In this document: positions 62,296 to 64,000 of the stretch, in pieces
Layout: each line of letters opens with the position of its first letter
Position numbering within the stretch: the first letter of the stretch is position 1
Program-made: the position numbers and the translations under genes
Origin: CAJXSN01 sp947492235
Lineage (GTDB): Bacteria > Pseudomonadota > Alphaproteobacteria > Sphingomonadales > Sphingomonadaceae
Reading direction: 5' to 3'
Assembly (NCBI RefSeq): GCF_042492175.1
Contig: NZ_CP170453.1
Location: 372,001 to 436,000, forward strand
DNA length: 64,000 nucleotides
The notes under the pieces: model-generated
What the model was told of the DNA's origin: nothing
The model's database searches: none
The model's input: only the letters and a program-made list of their open reading frames with translations

Positions 62296-62334
62296 TTGGC
62301 TTCCCCTGTTTTTAGTGTGTTTGTGTCGGCCGGG

Positions 62335-63441
62335 CTAACCCCCGCTGAACCGATCCGGGCTGTAGCTAGCACGCGCTAAACCCCGGGTGAACGCCGGATT
62401 TTCCGTTTCCCCGAGCAAGATCGACGCGCCGAGGCTTGCCGCTGCGGGGGCTGTCTGAATGCCAAAACCGCCCTGCCCTGCAAACCAGAAGAAATCCGGA
62501 ATGTCGGTAGCGAAGCCGTACACCGGCAAACGGTCGGGTGCGAAACTGCGCAGGCCCGCCCAGCGCCGTTCGACACGAGCAATCGGCCAATCAACCACGC
62601 GCTGGAACCGGTCGATAGCCTGCGCAACAGCCAGTTCATCGGCTGCGGCATCGCACGGATCACACAGATCCTCGTCATGCGGGCTGAGCCACAGGCGGCC
62701 ATTGTCCGGCTTGAAGTAGAAACTGCCCGCCATATCCAGAATCAGCGGCAAGTCGGGCGGCGGCGCTTGCTCCAGTGCGAGCTGCACAACTGTGCGTTTG
62801 TAGGGACGGATATCCAGCGGCTTTGCGCCAGCCAACGTAGCGATATTATCCGCCCACGCGCCCGCCGCATTCACCAGCACGCGCGCTTGATAGCTTTGCC
62901 CGTTACCGCACGTCAGCTGCCAGCCATCAGCGCTGTGTCCAGCAGAAACCAGGTGCGCGCGGCACTGGAGCTTCGCCCCGCCGCGCGTGGCAATGGCCAG
63001 ATAATGCTGGTGGAGCCCTGCCACATCGATATCCGCACAAGCCGGCTCATGGACGGCCCCAACCCACTCCTCGCGCAAGGCCGGAACGACGCTCTCGAGA
63101 TGGCTGCGGCCAACTTTCTCCAGCTTTGCTCCCGTCCCCGCATAGCTTTCGATGAACCCGTGCAGATCGGCTTCGTCGCCATACCGGACCATGTGCAGCG
63201 CGCCGCGGCGGTGCAAAAACCCGTGCTCTTGCAGATAATCGCCCGACGCCAGCGACAGCGGCACCACGCCCGGACCGCCATAGGTTTCCGACCAGAAAGC
63301 CGCCGAGCGCCCGGTCGTATGGTATCCCGGCTGGTCTTCCCCCTCCAGCAACAGCACGCGCGCACCGCTACCGCTGCGGACAATTTCCGCCGCCAGACTG
63401 GCCCCGGCCATTCCAGCACCGATGATGGCAAAGTCATACAT
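62335..63441 (-). CDS. FAD-dependent oxidoreductase (D-amino-acid oxidase/glycine oxidase family)
   Basis: 368 residues. The FAD dinucleotide loop is AIIGAGMAGASLAAE at residue 6, the second motif LLLEGEDQPGYHTTGRSAAFW is typical of the DadA/DAO group, and the C-terminal FWFAGQGGFGIQTAPAAASLG closes the FAD site. Substrate is unknown but D-amino acids, sarcosine or proline-like substrates are family-wide. Start MYDFAII; a GTG two codons earlier is possible. Confidence 0.88.
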   Translation of the reverse strand: MYDFAIIGAGMAGASLAAEIVRSGSGARVLLLEGEDQPGYHTTGRSAAFWSETYGGPGVVPLSLASGDYLQEHGFLHRRGALHMVRYGDEADLHGFIESYAGTGAKLEKVGRSHLESVVPALREEWVGAVHEPACADIDVAGLHQHYLAIATRGGAKLQCRAHLVSAGHSADGWQLTCGNGQSYQARVLVNAAGAWADNIATLAGAKPLDIRPYKRTVVQLALEQAPPPDLPLILDMAGSFYFKPDNGRLWLSPHDEDLCDPCDAAADELAVAQAIDRFQRVVDWPIARVERRWAGLRSFAPDRLPVYGFATDIPDFFWFAGQGGFGIQTAPAAASLGASILLGETENPAFTRGLARASYSPDRFSGG

Positions 63442-63459
63442 CGTCACGCGGTACTATCT

Positions 63460-64000
63460 TTAGCTCTCTGCGGGTGCGGCACGGTCCAGAAAGCGGGCAA
63501 TCGCCATCATCGCGCGGTCGCGCACGGCATCGCATTCGCGCAGGATTTCGTGATGCGCCTCGTCGCCAAAGGCGGCCAGCTCGCCCTTGGGCAGATGGCG
63601 CACCGCGTGGCCCACCGCTTTCCATGACACCAACCGGTCATTGCTGGTGGCGACAATCAGGACCGGAATATCAATCTTAGCCAGAATGTCCGGACGGCCG
63701 AGCCAGCGGATCGAGGCAAGCGCGCGTTCCACCCAGCCCCAGCTGCCCGGCCCCATCACCAGATCGGGCCGCTGCTCGCGCCACCACAGCTCGTCGGCGT
63801 AGCGTTTCTCGTCATGGGTCAGCAAAGCAATGCGTGCCGCAGGCGGCTCGCCGGGTTTTTCGCTCCATTTCCAGGCCGGGCGCGCGGGATCGCCCACTGC
63901 CGCCATCAGCCGCGCGGCCGCATGGGTGACACCCTGCGGCACGATGCTGTCGGGAAACCCAAGCATGGGAGCCGACAGCACCATCGCATCGGGTTTGATC
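63460..64000 (-). CDS. Alpha/beta hydrolase (lysophospholipase-like), 5'-truncated
   Basis: The gene enters from beyond the window end; about 180 C-terminal codons are visible. The visible part includes VLSAPMLGFPDS, a cap region, IDIPVLIVATSNDRLVSW with the probable catalytic Asp, and GDEAHHEILRECDAV with the catalytic His. The nucleophile serine lies outside. The arrangement resembles monoacylglycerol lipase/lysophospholipase L2. Its stop is 18 bases before the oxidoreductase start. Confidence 0.8.
   Translation of the reverse strand, partial: IKPDAMVLSAPMLGFPDSIVPQGVTHAAARLMAAVGDPARPAWKWSEKPGEPPAARIALLTHDEKRYADELWWREQRPDLVMGPGSWGWVERALASIRWLGRPDILAKIDIPVLIVATSNDRLVSWKAVGHAVRHLPKGELAAFGDEAHHEILRECDAVRDRAMMAIARFLDRAAPAES

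Noticed and set aside
1..64000. tRNA, rRNA, CRISPR, insertion sequence or prophage
   Set aside because: No cloverleaf-sized symmetry in any gap, no regular spaced repeats, no transposase or phage motifs. Gaps are all under 300 bases.

Overview
The window is a compact, GC-rich (roughly 60-65 % G+C by eye) stretch of an alphaproteobacterial chromosome, most likely from the Sphingomonadales near Erythrobacter/Altererythrobacter. That placement is an inference from gene order (mraZ-to-ftsZ division cluster; argS-SPOR-nagZ-scpAB-tatABC; ispH-thrB-rnhA), from the meso-diaminopimelate type MurE, and from protein style (long acidic FtsZ linker, SPOR proteins, TamA/TamB). About 57 genes are called. 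I see no rRNA, tRNA, CRISPR array, insertion sequence or prophage, and no gene-free gap exceeds 300 bases (the largest is 292 bases, upstream of mraZ).

Layout. Positions 1-5906 (minus strand): the first 27 codons of obgE, a poly-proline lipoprotein, a Bax-inhibitor-1 type membrane protein, proC, a YbjN-like gene and a TPR/SPOR periplasmic protein. Positions 5990-25197 (minus): a complete division and cell wall cluster in transcription order mraZ, rsmH, ftsL-like, ftsI, murE, murF, mraY, murD, ftsW, murG, murC, murB, ddl, ftsQ, ftsA, ftsZ. Most junctions are 1-4 base start/stop overlaps, so the cluster looks translationally coupled from lipid II synthesis through to the Z-ring. Positions 25490-28120 (minus): ferredoxin, cysK, a one-helix membrane protein and a GldG-like lipoprotein. 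Positions 28250-39299 are mostly plus strand: AlkA-type glycosylase, S9 peptidase, SDR, ccmAB, M17 aminopeptidase, SH3 protein, argC and a glnB-glnA nitrogen operon; pterin dehydratase and map lie on the minus strand. Positions 39408-48313 (minus): tamB, tamA, bpt and threonine dehydratase. Positions 48453-51856 (plus): a dehydrogenase/amidohydrolase pair and two tandem small membrane proteins. Positions 52005-58813 (minus): tatC, tatB, tatA, scpB, scpA, nagZ, a SPOR protein and argS. Positions 58901-64000: a lipoprotein (minus), ispH-thrB-rnhA (plus), then a YegP-like small protein, an FAD oxidoreductase and a truncated alpha/beta hydrolase (minus).

How the genes fit together. The core is envelope biogenesis: precursor synthesis (murB-F, ddl, mraY, murG), septal synthesis (ftsW, ftsI, ftsQ, ftsL), cytoskeleton (ftsA, ftsZ), peptidoglycan recycling (nagZ), SPOR proteins, folded-protein export (tatABC) and outer-membrane protein insertion (tamAB). 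The glnB-glnA pair is preceded by a near-consensus sigma-54 promoter and a symmetrical NtrC-like site.

I found no convincing new multi-gene system: most of the window is core chromosome. The best candidates for something undescribed are the duplicated small proteins ending in DDDD(A/S)LSA with a shared leader motif at 51181-51856. Others worth following up are the 15-base in-frame repeats in murD and tatB, the unusual starts of tamA and mraZ, and the orphan GldG-like lipoprotein pair.
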